Source: Heliobacterium mobile
GTDB lineage: Bacteria > Bacillota > Desulfitobacteriia > Heliobacteriales > Heliobacteriaceae
Length of the DNA: 64,000 bases
Assembly (NCBI RefSeq): GCF_009720735.1
Contig: NZ_WNKU01000016.1
Location: 1-64,000, forward strand
Direction of reading: 5' to 3'
Shown here piece by piece: positions 36,568-46,097 of the stretch. The notes below the pieces were generated by a model. The model made no database searches and was not told the origin of the DNA. It saw nothing but the letters and a program-made list of their open reading frames with translations. The first letter of the stretch is position 1; every line of letters begins with the position of its first letter. The position numbers and the translations under genes are program-made.

Positions 36568-38655
36568 TTGTTAAAACGGAGACGGTCGATCTATCTATGG
36601 ATGTGCCTTTTCATACTACTATGGCCGGCGATCCCGGCATCGGCCATGCAGCCGCCGTCGACAAGTATGATAGAAAAATACAAAGCCGACGGCTCCTATG
36701 CCAAACGGGTGGAACGAGCCCGGAATATCGGCGACCACAAACCGAGTTCCGCCATGATGCAGAAACTACGTGTAAAGGCGGAACGGCTCTATTGGAAGGC
36801 GAAGGGTCTCTCCGATGCGGAGATACGATCTCGCATGAAGTCCTATGATACTCCTTCGTCATGGCAAGGGGGCCTACCGGCGATAGGTTCTCCCCGAGTT
36901 CCCGTGCTGCTCGTTGATTTTCCCGACTACCCACAGGCAGATAAAACCGGTTCGAGAAACGATATTGCGAAGAAAATGTTCGGAAACGGCGACCCCTCTC
37001 TCTACCCTTATGATAGCTTACATAATTACTACCAGCGTTCCTCCTATAACAAGTTGGATCTACAGGGCGACGTGATGCAGTGGTATACGGCAAAACATCA
37101 GCGCAGCTATTATGAACAGTTTGACAGTATGGAGCCATTGATCGAGGAAATTTTCGATTACTATACCTCCCAGGGGATCGATTTCTCCAAATACGACAAC
37201 GATGGCGATGGCGTGCTCGATGCCTTCTATGTGAAATGGACCGGTCCTGATAACGGCTGGAGCGGTTTCTGGTGGCCCTACATGACAAACTGGCGCGATG
37301 CTTCGTTTGAGGTAAACGGAAAAAAATTAAACACCTATGTGGCCAGTTGGTACAGTAATCTTGAGAATGACGGTTCGGAACAGTATGTGCCCCTGACCGA
37401 TATCCATGAGACTGGTCATCTGATGGGCCTGCCCGATTATTACGATTATGATTCCACGAAAGGCCCGAGTGGCGGTGTGGGCGGTTTGGATATGATGGAT
37501 TACAACTGGGGCGACCACAACGCCTTTTCCAAGTTCGTCTTAGGCTGGCTCGATCCGGTGGTTGTCCCTTCCGGTGAGCAGACGATTACGCTTCGGCCGA
37601 CAAGTCTCTATCCCGATGCCGCCGTCATTATGCCGGGGGCAAAGGATGAACCCTTTGGCGGGGAGTTCTATATGGTCCAGTACCGTAAACAATCTACAGG
37701 AAATGATACGAAGAGCCTCCAAAAACCTGATATCCCTGCATCAGGAATGTTGATTTGGCATGTGGACACGAGACTCGATAGTAGCGGCGAAACTATATAT
37801 GATAACTCCTACACAAGCCATAAACTGCTGCGTTTGATGGAGGCGGACGGCCTAGAAGAGATCGAACAAGATGCATTGGCTGACGCCGGAGATTTCTATG
37901 TCACATCGGAAATGTTTGGGCCCGATACAAAGCCGAACTCCCGCAGCTACACCAATCAGAACACAGGTGTTCGCGTTGATGATTTCGGATTGAGCGGAAC
38001 CACGATGAGTGCACGGTTCAGTATCATTACGGCTTCCGATACGTCCTCCCTACATATCGCCATAGCCGACCCCGATAGCGGAAACAAGCCGGACGGAGTC
38101 GCAATGATTGCCTATCACAAGTTCCTCACGCTAAAAGCCAACGTCACTGATGACAACGGAAATACGGTTAAAGGGGCTAAGGTTCGTTGGAAAACGGATG
38201 ATCCGACACAGACAATCGTGAAGATGGACGCAAACACGGGCCGGATCTACAGCGTACAGGAAGGGAAGGTTACCTTTACTGCCCAAGTGCTTGACGGTGT
38301 GGGCGACGTGCTCGCAGTGTCAGATCCGCTTACGGTCACTTTTTATAATCCAAACCGTCCGGCTCGGATAGAGATCGTAGATCCCGATAAGGGTGCTTCT
38401 GATGGCATGTATCGATTAAACCAAAAGAAGTCTGTGACCTTAAAGACGAAAGTCTATAACGCGGCCGGCAAAACCCTGTCTAGCAGCCGAGTGCGCTGGT
38501 TCAGCGAAGAAACAGGCACTGTGATCCAGTTAGATAGTCGTACCGGCAAAGTGAAGGGGATGAGCCCGGGGACGGCATATGTATATGCCTATATCCCGGA
38601 CGGGAATGGTGAGGTTCTAGTCAATTCCGAACCCCTGCAGATCAATGTAAAATAA
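36568..38655 (+). CDS. Secreted M6-family (immune inhibitor A-like) metalloprotease
   Basis: I choose TTG 36568, ten bases after AGGAGG (36552-36557); the ATG at 36559 lies one base from that site. A signal peptide (about 1-26) precedes an M6 peptidase domain: VPVLLVDFPDYPQ opens it, a calcium-loop-like DNDGDGVLD follows, and the zinc site HETGHLMGLPDYYD begins at H280. The GGLDMMDYNWGDHNAFSKF segment matches the downstream met-turn region of the family. Two Ig-like (Big_2-type) domains of about 95 residues end the protein. M6 enzymes are exported zinc proteases that degrade host or environmental proteins, or process surface proteins. It probably forms an operon with the 35200 gene and is followed by a terminator. 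Confidence 0.9.
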   Translation: MLKRRRSIYLWMCLFILLWPAIPASAMQPPSTSMIEKYKADGSYAKRVERARNIGDHKPSSAMMQKLRVKAERLYWKAKGLSDAEIRSRMKSYDTPSSWQGGLPAIGSPRVPVLLVDFPDYPQADKTGSRNDIAKKMFGNGDPSLYPYDSLHNYYQRSSYNKLDLQGDVMQWYTAKHQRSYYEQFDSMEPLIEEIFDYYTSQGIDFSKYDNDGDGVLDAFYVKWTGPDNGWSGFWWPYMTNWRDASFEVNGKKLNTYVASWYSNLENDGSEQYVPLTDIHETGHLMGLPDYYDYDSTKGPSGGVGGLDMMDYNWGDHNAFSKFVLGWLDPVVVPSGEQTITLRPTSLYPDAAVIMPGAKDEPFGGEFYMVQYRKQSTGNDTKSLQKPDIPASGMLIWHVDTRLDSSGETIYDNSYTSHKLLRLMEADGLEEIEQDALADAGDFYVTSEMFGPDTKPNSRSYTNQNTGVRVDDFGLSGTTMSARFSIITASDTSSLHIAIADPDSGNKPDGVAMIAYHKFLTLKANVTDDNGNTVKGAKVRWKTDDPTQTIVKMDANTGRIYSVQEGKVTFTAQVLDGVGDVLAVSDPLTVTFYNPNRPARIEIVDPDKGASDGMYRLNQKKSVTLKTKVYNAAGKTLSSSRVRWFSEETGTVIQLDSRTGKVKGMSPGTAYVYAYIPDGNGEVLVNSEPLQINVK

Positions 38656-38659
38656 ATTG

Positions 38660-38696
38660 GGAAGCAATGCGGTTGTTGCTGCATTGCTTCCTTTTT
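38660..38696 (+). terminator. Rho-independent terminator after the M6 protease gene
   Basis: GGAAGCAATGC (38660-38670) pairs with GCATTGCTTCC (38681-38691), followed by TTTTT. Confidence 0.9.
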
Positions 38697-38724
38697 GCAG
38701 GAGACTTGTCATTATTCGTGGAAT
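38697..38724 (+). promoter_or_regulatory. Sigma-H-like promoter of the SLAP-domain gene
   Basis: GCAGGAGAC at 38697-38705 and GTGGAATCA with GAAT at 38721-38724 are 18 bases apart between GGA and GAAT, a good fit to RNAGGAWWW / RNNGAATWW. The start codon is 30 bp downstream of the -10. Confidence 0.5.
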
Positions 38725-38753
38725 CAAACTAGGAACTTGGAAGGGAGTCGTTA

Positions 38754-39623
38754 ATGATGAATGATGAGGCGTTGAAGGAAGATTCATTGATTGAGGGCGT
38801 AAAAGAGTCTCTGCCGGAGGTAAATCTGGATGTGAACCTGGGGACAGCAAGCCATCTGCCCCAACCGAACGAGAGCGAAGTTAAAATAGAGGGGTTTTTC
38901 TTGCTGAATTTGGATAATTATGTCCAAGTCGCCGCCTTCTTGATGAACGGCTTGCCTCGGCCCGTCCGTTTTGAGCAAATTCCGTTGAAGCTGACAGACC
39001 GCAGCGGACAGGTCCTTTTAGGTTATCAGGTTTTTGATATGTCTAATGTCCCAGAGATCCCGGCGAACGGTGTCTTGCCGATAGAATTTAATTTCTCCCA
39101 GGATAATATCTTTACGGAGAAGATTTTTCAGGATGATTGGAAACTTTCCTTTGAGATGGAAAACCTGACGGCTCGGATTTCCACACCTCAACCTGTTCAG
39201 GCGATGGTGATAGAAGGGTTGAACATCGGCGAAATTTCGGAGGACCAACGGCAACTGTTAGAGGGGTTTCTGGTGCGGCTTCCGCAGATCAAGGAAGGCG
39301 AGTTGAATTTCGCTGCGGTGCAATGCTCCTTCCAGGATGGTGCTTTGGAGGCATTGCTGTTGATTCGAAACGGCACGGCGAGAGATGTACATTTTGCGCA
39401 ACTGCCGCTGGCTCTTCGGGACGCTCAGAGCCAAGAAGTAGCCCAAGCGGTTTTTACACCAGAAAACTTGGTCATTCGTGCCCGAAGTGCACGATTCCAC
39501 CGTTTTGTCTTTGGGCCGGAGCATCTACTTGGGGCTTCTCCTGATTTAAGCCGTTGGTCTGTCTATGTTCCCCAGTCTCTAGTGAACACAGAGGAGCCGA
39601 GAGAGGCGAATGGGGAGATATAA
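38754..39623 (+). CDS. SLAP-domain protein, putative surface-protein assembly/export factor (copy 1)
   Basis: The 289-residue protein has no signal peptide and no membrane segment, so it should be cytoplasmic. After an acidic, flexible N-terminus it carries two copies of a beta-rich domain: one at about 40-130 (VKIEGFFLLN, VQVAAFLMNGLPRPV, F.QIPLKLTD, WKLSFEM) and one at about 190-277 (ALLLIRNGTARDV, FAQLPLALRD, SRWSVYV). This duplicated pattern matches what is known of SLAP domains in the S-layer assembly protein linked to accessory SecA2 export in Bacillus. Its paralogue is at 46098-46862. It ends 14 bp before the start of the secreted 39638 protein, which may be its client. The family call rests on pattern memory only. 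Confidence 0.55.
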   Translation: MMNDEALKEDSLIEGVKESLPEVNLDVNLGTASHLPQPNESEVKIEGFFLLNLDNYVQVAAFLMNGLPRPVRFEQIPLKLTDRSGQVLLGYQVFDMSNVPEIPANGVLPIEFNFSQDNIFTEKIFQDDWKLSFEMENLTARISTPQPVQAMVIEGLNIGEISEDQRQLLEGFLVRLPQIKEGELNFAAVQCSFQDGALEALLLIRNGTARDVHFAQLPLALRDAQSQEVAQAVFTPENLVIRARSARFHRFVFGPEHLLGASPDLSRWSVYVPQSLVNTEEPREANGEI

Positions 39624-39637
39624 AGGGGGGGAGCTCG

Positions 39638-41824
39638 TTGCGGTTCAACATATTGGTAGCGGTTGCGGCGATTGTGAGTTTTCTCGTCTTGAGCCCTACG
39701 AGCCTGCTAGCCAGTGAAAGCACCAATTACAATGTGGTTTTTTGTAAAATTGATGATACAGGGAATAGCTATCAAGCAAAGATTTCTGTAGAAATTCCCA
39801 TAGACATGCTGAAAAAAGACGATACGGTTCTTCTGGTAAACCTCCCCTCTGACATCAGCATCTCACAACTCGCTTGCGATGTGCCGAAATCAGTGGACAA
39901 CGCACCGAATCAGGTCGATTCGGTGGCGGTGGAGAAGGTTTCGAAAGAAGAGTATCGTATACATGTCAAGCCGAGTGGAAACACAGGCGGTAAGGGTCTA
40001 TTTTATTTGGAAATCGAGAACATTCGGGTTGCTTCCAACTACACCGGTGATGTGGATGTCGATTTTGAAAGTGATGAATCCGATGTTTTCCCGGGCGAAA
40101 GCGTGACGTTGACTACGATTAGCGACGGGAAGGTCGATCTTAAGATCGATAGTATTGCCTATTTCGGGGAACAAGGCGGCCAACTGGATACTCTTCGGAT
40201 CAAAGAGTCTGAAGCCGGGGCCTTCCGGCAGGGCAGCGAATCGCTAAAGATGAAGATACCGGAAGGATTTACTTGGATCACGACTTCGATGGACCTGCAT
40301 GAGATCTGGGGTGACCTGGAACTCGGCGATGTAACGGTGACTGATAATGGCCGGACTTTGGTCTTTCATGTGCTCCAGCAGTCGCGAAAACCAGCGTATC
40401 TTCAAGTAAAAGGATTGCGGATCGAGCCCGATGAGTCCTTGCTGAAGTTAAATGCTTGCGACATCAATGCTTCCTTAGAAGGATCATCTACTCTTGAAGA
40501 AGAGACGATCGCCTTAGCAAAGTACTCCCGCATCGCCCAATCGGTTTCTGCGAGCAGCGCTCAGTTGCCCATCGTGGTGTCAGGCCGGGAAGACGTGAAG
40601 ATTGGCACGTTTACGATTGCGGAATCGATTCCTGAGTCTTTTCTTTCTGGCCGTGCGATTGTACTCACGCTGCCGGAAAAAGCTCACTGGACCCAATATC
40701 CGGTATTAGACAGCATTTCCCGTACGAACGGTCTAGAACTTTCACCATGGCAATGGGCTGATGATGATGAACGGTCGATCAAGGCGGTCGTAAAAGAATC
40801 TTCTTCCAGCGAGCCAGCTTCTCTCCTCTGGAAAGATGGCGAGGTTCGGTTGGATACAGGAATTTCACCGGGCGATTTGAAATTATCTATTGGCGGATCA
40901 GCGATTTCTGTTCGGCAGGAAGTGGCTGTCGCTCGGATTCAGCCGCCTGTAACGGCTCAAGTGGGAACAGTGCCTTCCGTCCAAATCGGTGCCTCTGATC
41001 AAGTGGCCGCCGACATTCAATTGGTGGAAAGCACTTTAGAAAGTGTGATGAAAGAGGATGGCAAGGACGAGATCCGCCTGTACCTTCCCTCGGGGGTAGA
41101 GTTTATGGCGATTCCAGCAGTGGCTGTGACGGAAGGGAACTTGCCCATCGATACATCCTCGGTGATGACTGGTTATGATCAGGAGATGGGCTGCTCGTTT
41201 TTGTCTTTTCGGGTTAAGGGTGAGTCGTTGCAGCCATCGAAGATTCAGATCAGCAATATTCGGCTAAGGATCAGCCGATCTGTTCCTGAAGGGGAGATTA
41301 AGGTCCGAGTTAAGGGCAGTGCACTCGATGAGACGGCAGACTTCGATTCCGATACGGTCGCCGAAGTCGCTATTGCCAAGGCGGTTCTCGCCAATCAAGC
41401 CGCCGGCAATAGCGGCTCTCCCCAGTCGGCGCCGGTACAGGCGGTGTTTACGGTGGGGGCGAACCATTTTAGCTGCAATGGTACCGATGTTTCTATGGAT
41501 TCGGCTCCCTATATAGAGGATGAGCGCCTCTTTATCCCTGTGCGGGATATGGCCCGTGCCTTAGGGCTTCGGGATCAAGACCTGGTCTGGGACGCTGCTA
41601 CAGGGCAGATAACCTTTTTTTCGGCTCAGGGAATGATTCAGTTCAAAGTTGGGAGTGTGGAGTGGTATAGAAATGGCATTCGAGCGGGGGTCATGGATGC
41701 AGCCCCGCGAATTGTCCCGCCAGGCCGGGTTACGCTGCCTGTACGAGCTATTGCCGAGATTTTTGGGGCGACGGTCGATTGGAATGCAGTTGCAAGCCAA
41801 GCGACGGTACGGCGAGTCGGATAA
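39638..41824 (+). CDS. Secreted four-part protein with copper-amine-oxidase-like C-terminal domain
   Basis: I choose TTG 39638 after AAAGGGGGGG; frame extension to 39554 would run back into the SLAP gene. The 728-residue product has a signal peptide (about 1-25, ending LLA). Residues about 28-310 contain the two domains shared with the 27937-28914 and 35200 proteins (KISVEIPIDML, CDVPKSVDNAPN, then IKESEAGAF, KIPEGFTW, LQVKGLRI). Two further beta-sandwich segments follow (about 320-590), the second resembling the shared domain 2. The C-terminal 120 residues are a copper-amine-oxidase-like domain (FTVGANHFSCNGTD, LFIPVRDMARALG, VTLPVRAIAEIFG). It directly follows the SLAP gene. It is the longest member of the local family; function unknown. 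Confidence 0.75.
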   Translation: MRFNILVAVAAIVSFLVLSPTSLLASESTNYNVVFCKIDDTGNSYQAKISVEIPIDMLKKDDTVLLVNLPSDISISQLACDVPKSVDNAPNQVDSVAVEKVSKEEYRIHVKPSGNTGGKGLFYLEIENIRVASNYTGDVDVDFESDESDVFPGESVTLTTISDGKVDLKIDSIAYFGEQGGQLDTLRIKESEAGAFRQGSESLKMKIPEGFTWITTSMDLHEIWGDLELGDVTVTDNGRTLVFHVLQQSRKPAYLQVKGLRIEPDESLLKLNACDINASLEGSSTLEEETIALAKYSRIAQSVSASSAQLPIVVSGREDVKIGTFTIAESIPESFLSGRAIVLTLPEKAHWTQYPVLDSISRTNGLELSPWQWADDDERSIKAVVKESSSSEPASLLWKDGEVRLDTGISPGDLKLSIGGSAISVRQEVAVARIQPPVTAQVGTVPSVQIGASDQVAADIQLVESTLESVMKEDGKDEIRLYLPSGVEFMAIPAVAVTEGNLPIDTSSVMTGYDQEMGCSFLSFRVKGESLQPSKIQISNIRLRISRSVPEGEIKVRVKGSALDETADFDSDTVAEVAIAKAVLANQAAGNSGSPQSAPVQAVFTVGANHFSCNGTDVSMDSAPYIEDERLFIPVRDMARALGLRDQDLVWDAATGQITFFSAQGMIQFKVGSVEWYRNGIRAGVMDAAPRIVPPGRVTLPVRAIAEIFGATVDWNAVASQATVRRVG

Positions 41825-41959
41825 AGGCGGAAAACCAAGTGGGGCAAGGAAAATGCTACGCATAAGAAGGATTTTTTTCCTTTAAGGAGTAATATCAATA
41901 ACAGACAAAGCAATTTTTTGGACAAGAATCTGGAAAAGGAATCGGGAGGAGCGGTGGAT

Positions 41960-42910
41960 ATGCAAAATAACAGGTTAGTGGGAAAAAGACTTTGGCAGAA
42001 GGCAGCTTGGTCTGGAATCGTGGCCGTTAGCATTTTAGCCGGCTCGGTGCACTGGGCTGGCCAGGCCGAGGCGAAGACGGCCGATATTGGTGCCATTGCC
42101 GGTGTGTGCCAAGATGATTCCTTGGGGTATCGCTTGGAATTTCAAAACAAAACGAATGATCAGTCGCTGCGGGTGGAAGTCAATCCATTGGAGCCTTCTA
42201 AGCTGGTGCCGATCGATACATATTACGTGACCCATGCGCTCGACGTCCGGATGACGAACCGCAACGGGCAGGTCGTCAGCAGCCTAGCCAAGCCGATGCG
42301 GATGGCCATTAATTTCAATGAAATTGATTTCAAACGGGCCAGCAAGATGGATACGAGCCAATCGATTACGCGTTTCAGCGTGGGCTATTGGGACAGCGGT
42401 GCCCAAAAATGGCGGGTCCTGCCGACGAAAATTTACTGGAATGGCACGACCGGCGTCGCTGAGGCTGAGACGACGCTCGGTACTGGTCAATACGCATTGC
42501 TCTGGAGCTATGAGGATGCCCCCAAGCTTAGTGATGTACCGGAAAACCATATTCGCTTGATGGTGGATTACGCGACGATTAATCCTCCGGCGGAACCGTA
42601 TATTAAGGAAGGCCGGACGATGGTTCCCCTCCGGGTGATTGCCGAGAATTTGAATACAAAAGTCAACTGGAACGGTCCTGAAGGCCGAATCGATTTGGTG
42701 AAGGATCTAAAGACGATTAAGATGTGGATCGGCAAACCGGATGTACTGAAGGATGGAGTGCCGCTGCAACTGAAAGATGCCAGCCCTTCGGTTGTTCCGG
42801 AGATCGTCGATGGTTCTACCTTTGTTCCGCTTCGCACGGTTGTCGATGCGCTGGGGGCGAAGGTGGAGTGGGATGCCAGCACCCGCACTGTAAAAATTCT
42901 CAATAACTAG
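41960..42910 (+). CDS. Secreted protein with copper-amine-oxidase-like C-terminal domain
   Basis: ATG 41960 follows GGGAGG by ten bases. The 316-residue protein has a long signal peptide (about 1-38, ending AEA). Residues about 39-195 form a domain I cannot name, with an IDTYYVTHALDVRMTN segment and a YWNGTTGVAEAETTLG segment that suggest a beta-sandwich of the ZU5/auxiliary kind. Residues about 200-316 are a copper-amine-oxidase-like domain with both halves intact (MVPLRVIAENLNTKV and TFVPLRTVVDALGAKV). The 135-bp gap before it contains AAGGATTTTTTT and GGAGTAATAT blocks that only faintly recall a promoter. A hairpin follows. It may bind peptidoglycan or another wall component, by analogy to similar exported proteins; unproven. 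Confidence 0.75.
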   Translation: MQNNRLVGKRLWQKAAWSGIVAVSILAGSVHWAGQAEAKTADIGAIAGVCQDDSLGYRLEFQNKTNDQSLRVEVNPLEPSKLVPIDTYYVTHALDVRMTNRNGQVVSSLAKPMRMAINFNEIDFKRASKMDTSQSITRFSVGYWDSGAQKWRVLPTKIYWNGTTGVAEAETTLGTGQYALLWSYEDAPKLSDVPENHIRLMVDYATINPPAEPYIKEGRTMVPLRVIAENLNTKVNWNGPEGRIDLVKDLKTIKMWIGKPDVLKDGVPLQLKDASPSVVPEIVDGSTFVPLRTVVDALGAKVEWDASTRTVKILNN

Positions 42911-42917
42911 AACATAT

Positions 42918-42980
42918 AAACCGCAGAGAAGCTGAGTGTCGACGAAGCGTTCCTTCCGAGCTTATGCATCTCTGCGGTTT
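42918..42980 (+). terminator. Long hairpin after the 41960 gene
   Basis: AAACCGCAGAGA (42918-42929) pairs perfectly with TCTCTGCGGTTT (42969-42980). The 39-base loop contains a second small AAGCT/AGCTT pairing. The T-run is short, so termination efficiency is uncertain. Confidence 0.6.
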
Positions 42981-43043
42981 GTTCGCAATTCGGCCTGTTG
43001 GACACCTGTGCAAATCACAACATGAAAAGGCAGGGAAACATCT

Positions 43044-45362
43044 ATGCAAAGAAAATCTTCTGGCTGGAAGCAAGCGGGTATTCTCAGTTTGACGGCAGTA
43101 TTGTTACTGGGGCAGTCTGCGGGGCCTCCAATTTCTGGGGTAAGCGGGATCGCGGTGAGTGAAGCCCTGGTCACGGAAGATGATCAGAAGGCAGCACGTG
43201 GTAAACAGGCGATGGGCGATAACTTTTTTGCGCAGCAACGTTATACAGAGGCAGAAGCATACTACCGGGCGGCGCTGGCCTTGGACGGGTCCCTCTACGA
43301 CGCCGAGTTGGGGCTGGCCAAAGTCTATGTGGAGCAGAAGAAATATGATGACGCCGAAGCGCTGCTCAAGCGTATTTATCAGGAGAACCCCCGAAATCTG
43401 TCGGCGATAGAAACGTTAGCGGGGTTATATTTGAATTCCGGACGCTTGGATGAAGCCTTGGCCGAATACCGGAAGGGTTTTGCCTGGGGAGGGGGAGCCC
43501 GTTTCCAAGCTGGTGCCGCAAAGATTCTCGATTCACAAGGGCGGACTGAGGAGGCAATAGCGGCTCTTCAACAAGGGATTGCTGCTGAGCCGCAAGTCAG
43601 TGACAGTTATCAGGTGCTCGGCCAGATCTATTTGCGGCGGGGAGAATATCAACGAGCAGAAAAATTGTATCTTGACGGGATACAGTACCTTAAGAGTGAT
43701 AGCAGCCTATATAAGGGGTTAAGTCAGGTATATCGTGCACTTAATGATTACGAGAAGGCAACCTTTCAACTGACCGAGTCTCTGTCCCGTCATAATCAGG
43801 ATTCAGAGGCTTATTTGATGCTCGGCGATTTATACTCGGACCAGGGAAAGGCGGATATGGCGGAAAGCCAATACCGACAGGCTCTGCGTTGGGCTGAAGA
43901 TCCGGTCGTGACGCTTGGCCAAGATCGGGTGGAGCTGGCTCCGGTGAAACGGGCGGAGTTGATTTTTAAAATCGCCCAAGCTCTATCCGGCCAGAAACAG
44001 TGGGAACTGGCGATCGAAGCTGATCAAAAGGCGCTGGAGTTCGATAAGACCCGGAGCGATATCAAAGTACATCTCGGCCAAGCTTATGCGGCTGACGGAC
44101 AAGGTACGGAGGCGGAGAAGGCTTTTGCAGAAGCCTTGGCGATGGACCCGGGCCAGCCGGATGTATTGCTTGCTGCGGGCCGGTACTATTTGGGCGGGAA
44201 ACGGTATGAGGCTGCCCGGCCGTTATTAAGCCAGGTAGTGCAGGCTGATGGAAGGAATGTTGAGGCGCTCATTGCGTTGGGGGACACCTATGCGGGCTCG
44301 CAGCGTTATTGGCAGGCTGAGGATTTTTACCGGCAAGCGTTAGCCTTGGCGCCAAAAAATATTGTGGCTTTAAATCGCCTCGGGGCTGTTCTTCGGGACA
44401 GCGGCCGCTATGAGGAAGGGTTACAAGTCTTTTTCCGGTTGAAGGATTTGGATACGGCTCATGCAGACGCTTATGTAGGTTTAGGCGATTGTTACTATCT
44501 GAACGGCCGGCCTGCAGAAGCTCGTTCTTATTATGAGCAAGCGTTCAGTCTCGATCAAAGCGATCCTCGTGTTCATATGGGGCTTGGTTATCTGCTGTTA
44601 GGGGAAGGCAATGAGGGGGAAGCGAAACGGAAGTTCGCCTACGCTCAGAGGTTATCGCCGTCGACCGAGTCCTTGTTGACGAAAAATAAAGCACCTCAAG
44701 GGAAAATCGAGGTGCGGCCCGATGGCGGCCCTGCGCCGCTGAAGGTTTTGCTAGATGGGGGTGTATCGACCGATCCCGATGGGACGATTGTTCAATATGA
44801 CTGGTATCTGATACCGGGAGGCGGTCAAGAAATTGCTGCCGATTTTACCGCCCTTGACGGCTCTGCTCGAGCACAGCACCTGGGAACGGGAAAAACCTTG
44901 GAGTGGCTATTTCCCAGTCCCGGCCAGTACCGGCTGATCCTGATGGTGACCGATGATCAGGGGGCGCAGACGCGCGTTGTTCATCCGGTAGCGATTACCG
45001 GTGGTATCTCCCTTCGCTATAACGGACAGACGGTGACGGTGGATCCTTCTGCCGGCAAGATTCGACTGGAAAGCGGCCGGGTGTTGGTGCCTATGCGTCT
45101 AGCTTTTGAGTTGTTTGGCGCGACAGTGGACTATGATCCGGCGACAAAGCTCATCACCGGTCGTTTAGGGACGCGGGAAGTGAAACTGACGGCCGATTCG
45201 GCGACAGCTTGGGTAAATGGGCAGGAACAGTTGCTCGATGTGCCGGCCCGGATCGACGAGGCCAGTGGGCGTACGATGATCCCGCTGCGGTTTGTGGCCG
45301 AGGCGCTAGGGGCGCAGGTAGTGTATTCGCCGGATACTCAGGTGGTCGATATCAACCGGTAA
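43044..45362 (+). CDS. Exported TPR protein with PKD-like and copper-amine-oxidase-like domains
   Basis: The 772-residue product starts at ATG 43044 with a signal-like N-terminus (basic, then LTAVLLLGQSAG). Residues about 50-545 are a superhelix of roughly a dozen tetratricopeptide repeats (for example YTEAEAYYRAALALD and YQRAEKLYLDGIQYL), a scaffold for protein contacts. A PKD-like domain follows (about 555-655, with DGGVSTDPDGTIVQYDW), then a copper-amine-oxidase-like domain (about 656-772; RVLVPMRLAFELFGATV and TMIPLRFVAEALGAQV). Exported TPR proteins often organise surface-protein or polysaccharide assembly, so a scaffolding role among the neighbours is reasonable. A terminator-like hairpin precedes it, and the next gene has its own promoter. 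Confidence 0.8.
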   Translation: MQRKSSGWKQAGILSLTAVLLLGQSAGPPISGVSGIAVSEALVTEDDQKAARGKQAMGDNFFAQQRYTEAEAYYRAALALDGSLYDAELGLAKVYVEQKKYDDAEALLKRIYQENPRNLSAIETLAGLYLNSGRLDEALAEYRKGFAWGGGARFQAGAAKILDSQGRTEEAIAALQQGIAAEPQVSDSYQVLGQIYLRRGEYQRAEKLYLDGIQYLKSDSSLYKGLSQVYRALNDYEKATFQLTESLSRHNQDSEAYLMLGDLYSDQGKADMAESQYRQALRWAEDPVVTLGQDRVELAPVKRAELIFKIAQALSGQKQWELAIEADQKALEFDKTRSDIKVHLGQAYAADGQGTEAEKAFAEALAMDPGQPDVLLAAGRYYLGGKRYEAARPLLSQVVQADGRNVEALIALGDTYAGSQRYWQAEDFYRQALALAPKNIVALNRLGAVLRDSGRYEEGLQVFFRLKDLDTAHADAYVGLGDCYYLNGRPAEARSYYEQAFSLDQSDPRVHMGLGYLLLGEGNEGEAKRKFAYAQRLSPSTESLLTKNKAPQGKIEVRPDGGPAPLKVLLDGGVSTDPDGTIVQYDWYLIPGGGQEIAADFTALDGSARAQHLGTGKTLEWLFPSPGQYRLILMVTDDQGAQTRVVHPVAITGGISLRYNGQTVTVDPSAGKIRLESGRVLVPMRLAFELFGATVDYDPATKLITGRLGTREVKLTADSATAWVNGQEQLLDVPARIDEASGRTMIPLRFVAEALGAQVVYSPDTQVVDINR

Positions 45363-45443
45363 CGTTGCGGAAATAAACATGTTTTGGGCGCATGGACTTT
45401 CCCGGGGGCACACAAATTATGAAGGAGCATTGCCCCGAATTTT

Positions 45444-45473
45444 TTGGCATTTGTACTGGTTTTTTGCTATAAT
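45444..45473 (+). promoter_or_regulatory. Sigma-A promoter of the lipoprotein gene
   Basis: TTGGCA (45444-45449) and TATAAT (45468-45473) have an 18-bp spacer, and TGC directly before the -10 gives an extended -10. Confidence 0.65.
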
Positions 45474-45528
45474 TTATGCGGATTTGTCTAGATTTTTTCT
45501 CTCGTAGGCTTAAGGAGGATGTGATGAT

Positions 45529-46062
45529 ATGGGCGAATGGCCAAGCGGACCGATGAAGTATGCATCCACATGGGGCATGGTCTTTGTCTTTTTGCTCGGC
45601 GGTAGTTTATTGGGAGGATGTAGTAAAGGGTCAGCTCCCCAGCAACAGAATGTGAAGGAAATTGGTTCTGTTGATGTGAAGCCGGCTGAAACGGATAAAC
45701 TACAGGCACAAGAGGTCTACCAGGTAGGCCCTTTTGAGTTGACGATGGGAAGTTCGGACGTTAAGAATAAGAAGACCATGTTTGAGCTTCGGAATAAAAC
45801 GGGAGATGCGGTGCCCAACGTGGTCTTGCGAGTGACCAGTCCCGATCAGTCTGCCCTTTTTGGGACGAAGGATCAGACGATCCAGCTTTCCGAGGATAAA
45901 AAGGTGGCAAACATCGGTAATGTAGGCCCCAAGAAAGACCGGATTCTAGAAGTCGACAATGTGCCGAAGGATCAGTTTGAGATCTATATGGTCTACGGTA
46001 AAGATAAACAACAAGTCCGTCTCTATCCGCAGGAGTCTAACGGGCAAGCAACTGGGAAATAG
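45529..46062 (+). CDS. Small lipoprotein of unknown function
   Basis: ATG 45529 follows AGGAGG by ten bases. The 177-residue product has a hydrophobic segment ending in the lipobox LLGGC, with the cysteine near residue 31, so it should be lipid-anchored on the outside of the membrane. After a Gln/Lys linker, residues about 62-170 form a small beta-rich domain (FELTMGSSDVKNKKTMFELRN, then VPNVVLRVTSPD and DRILEVDNVPKD) that recalls a compact Ig-like or FxLYD-type domain. It is followed after 35 bp by the second SLAP-domain gene and shares its promoter. Pairing with an SLAP protein suggests a role in surface-protein handling. Function unknown. Confidence 0.75.
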   Translation: MGEWPSGPMKYASTWGMVFVFLLGGSLLGGCSKGSAPQQQNVKEIGSVDVKPAETDKLQAQEVYQVGPFELTMGSSDVKNKKTMFELRNKTGDAVPNVVLRVTSPDQSALFGTKDQTIQLSEDKKVANIGNVGPKKDRILEVDNVPKDQFEIYMVYGKDKQQVRLYPQESNGQATGK

Positions 46063-46097
46063 TTGGAATCGGTATCATGGGATTGGAGGACACGATT

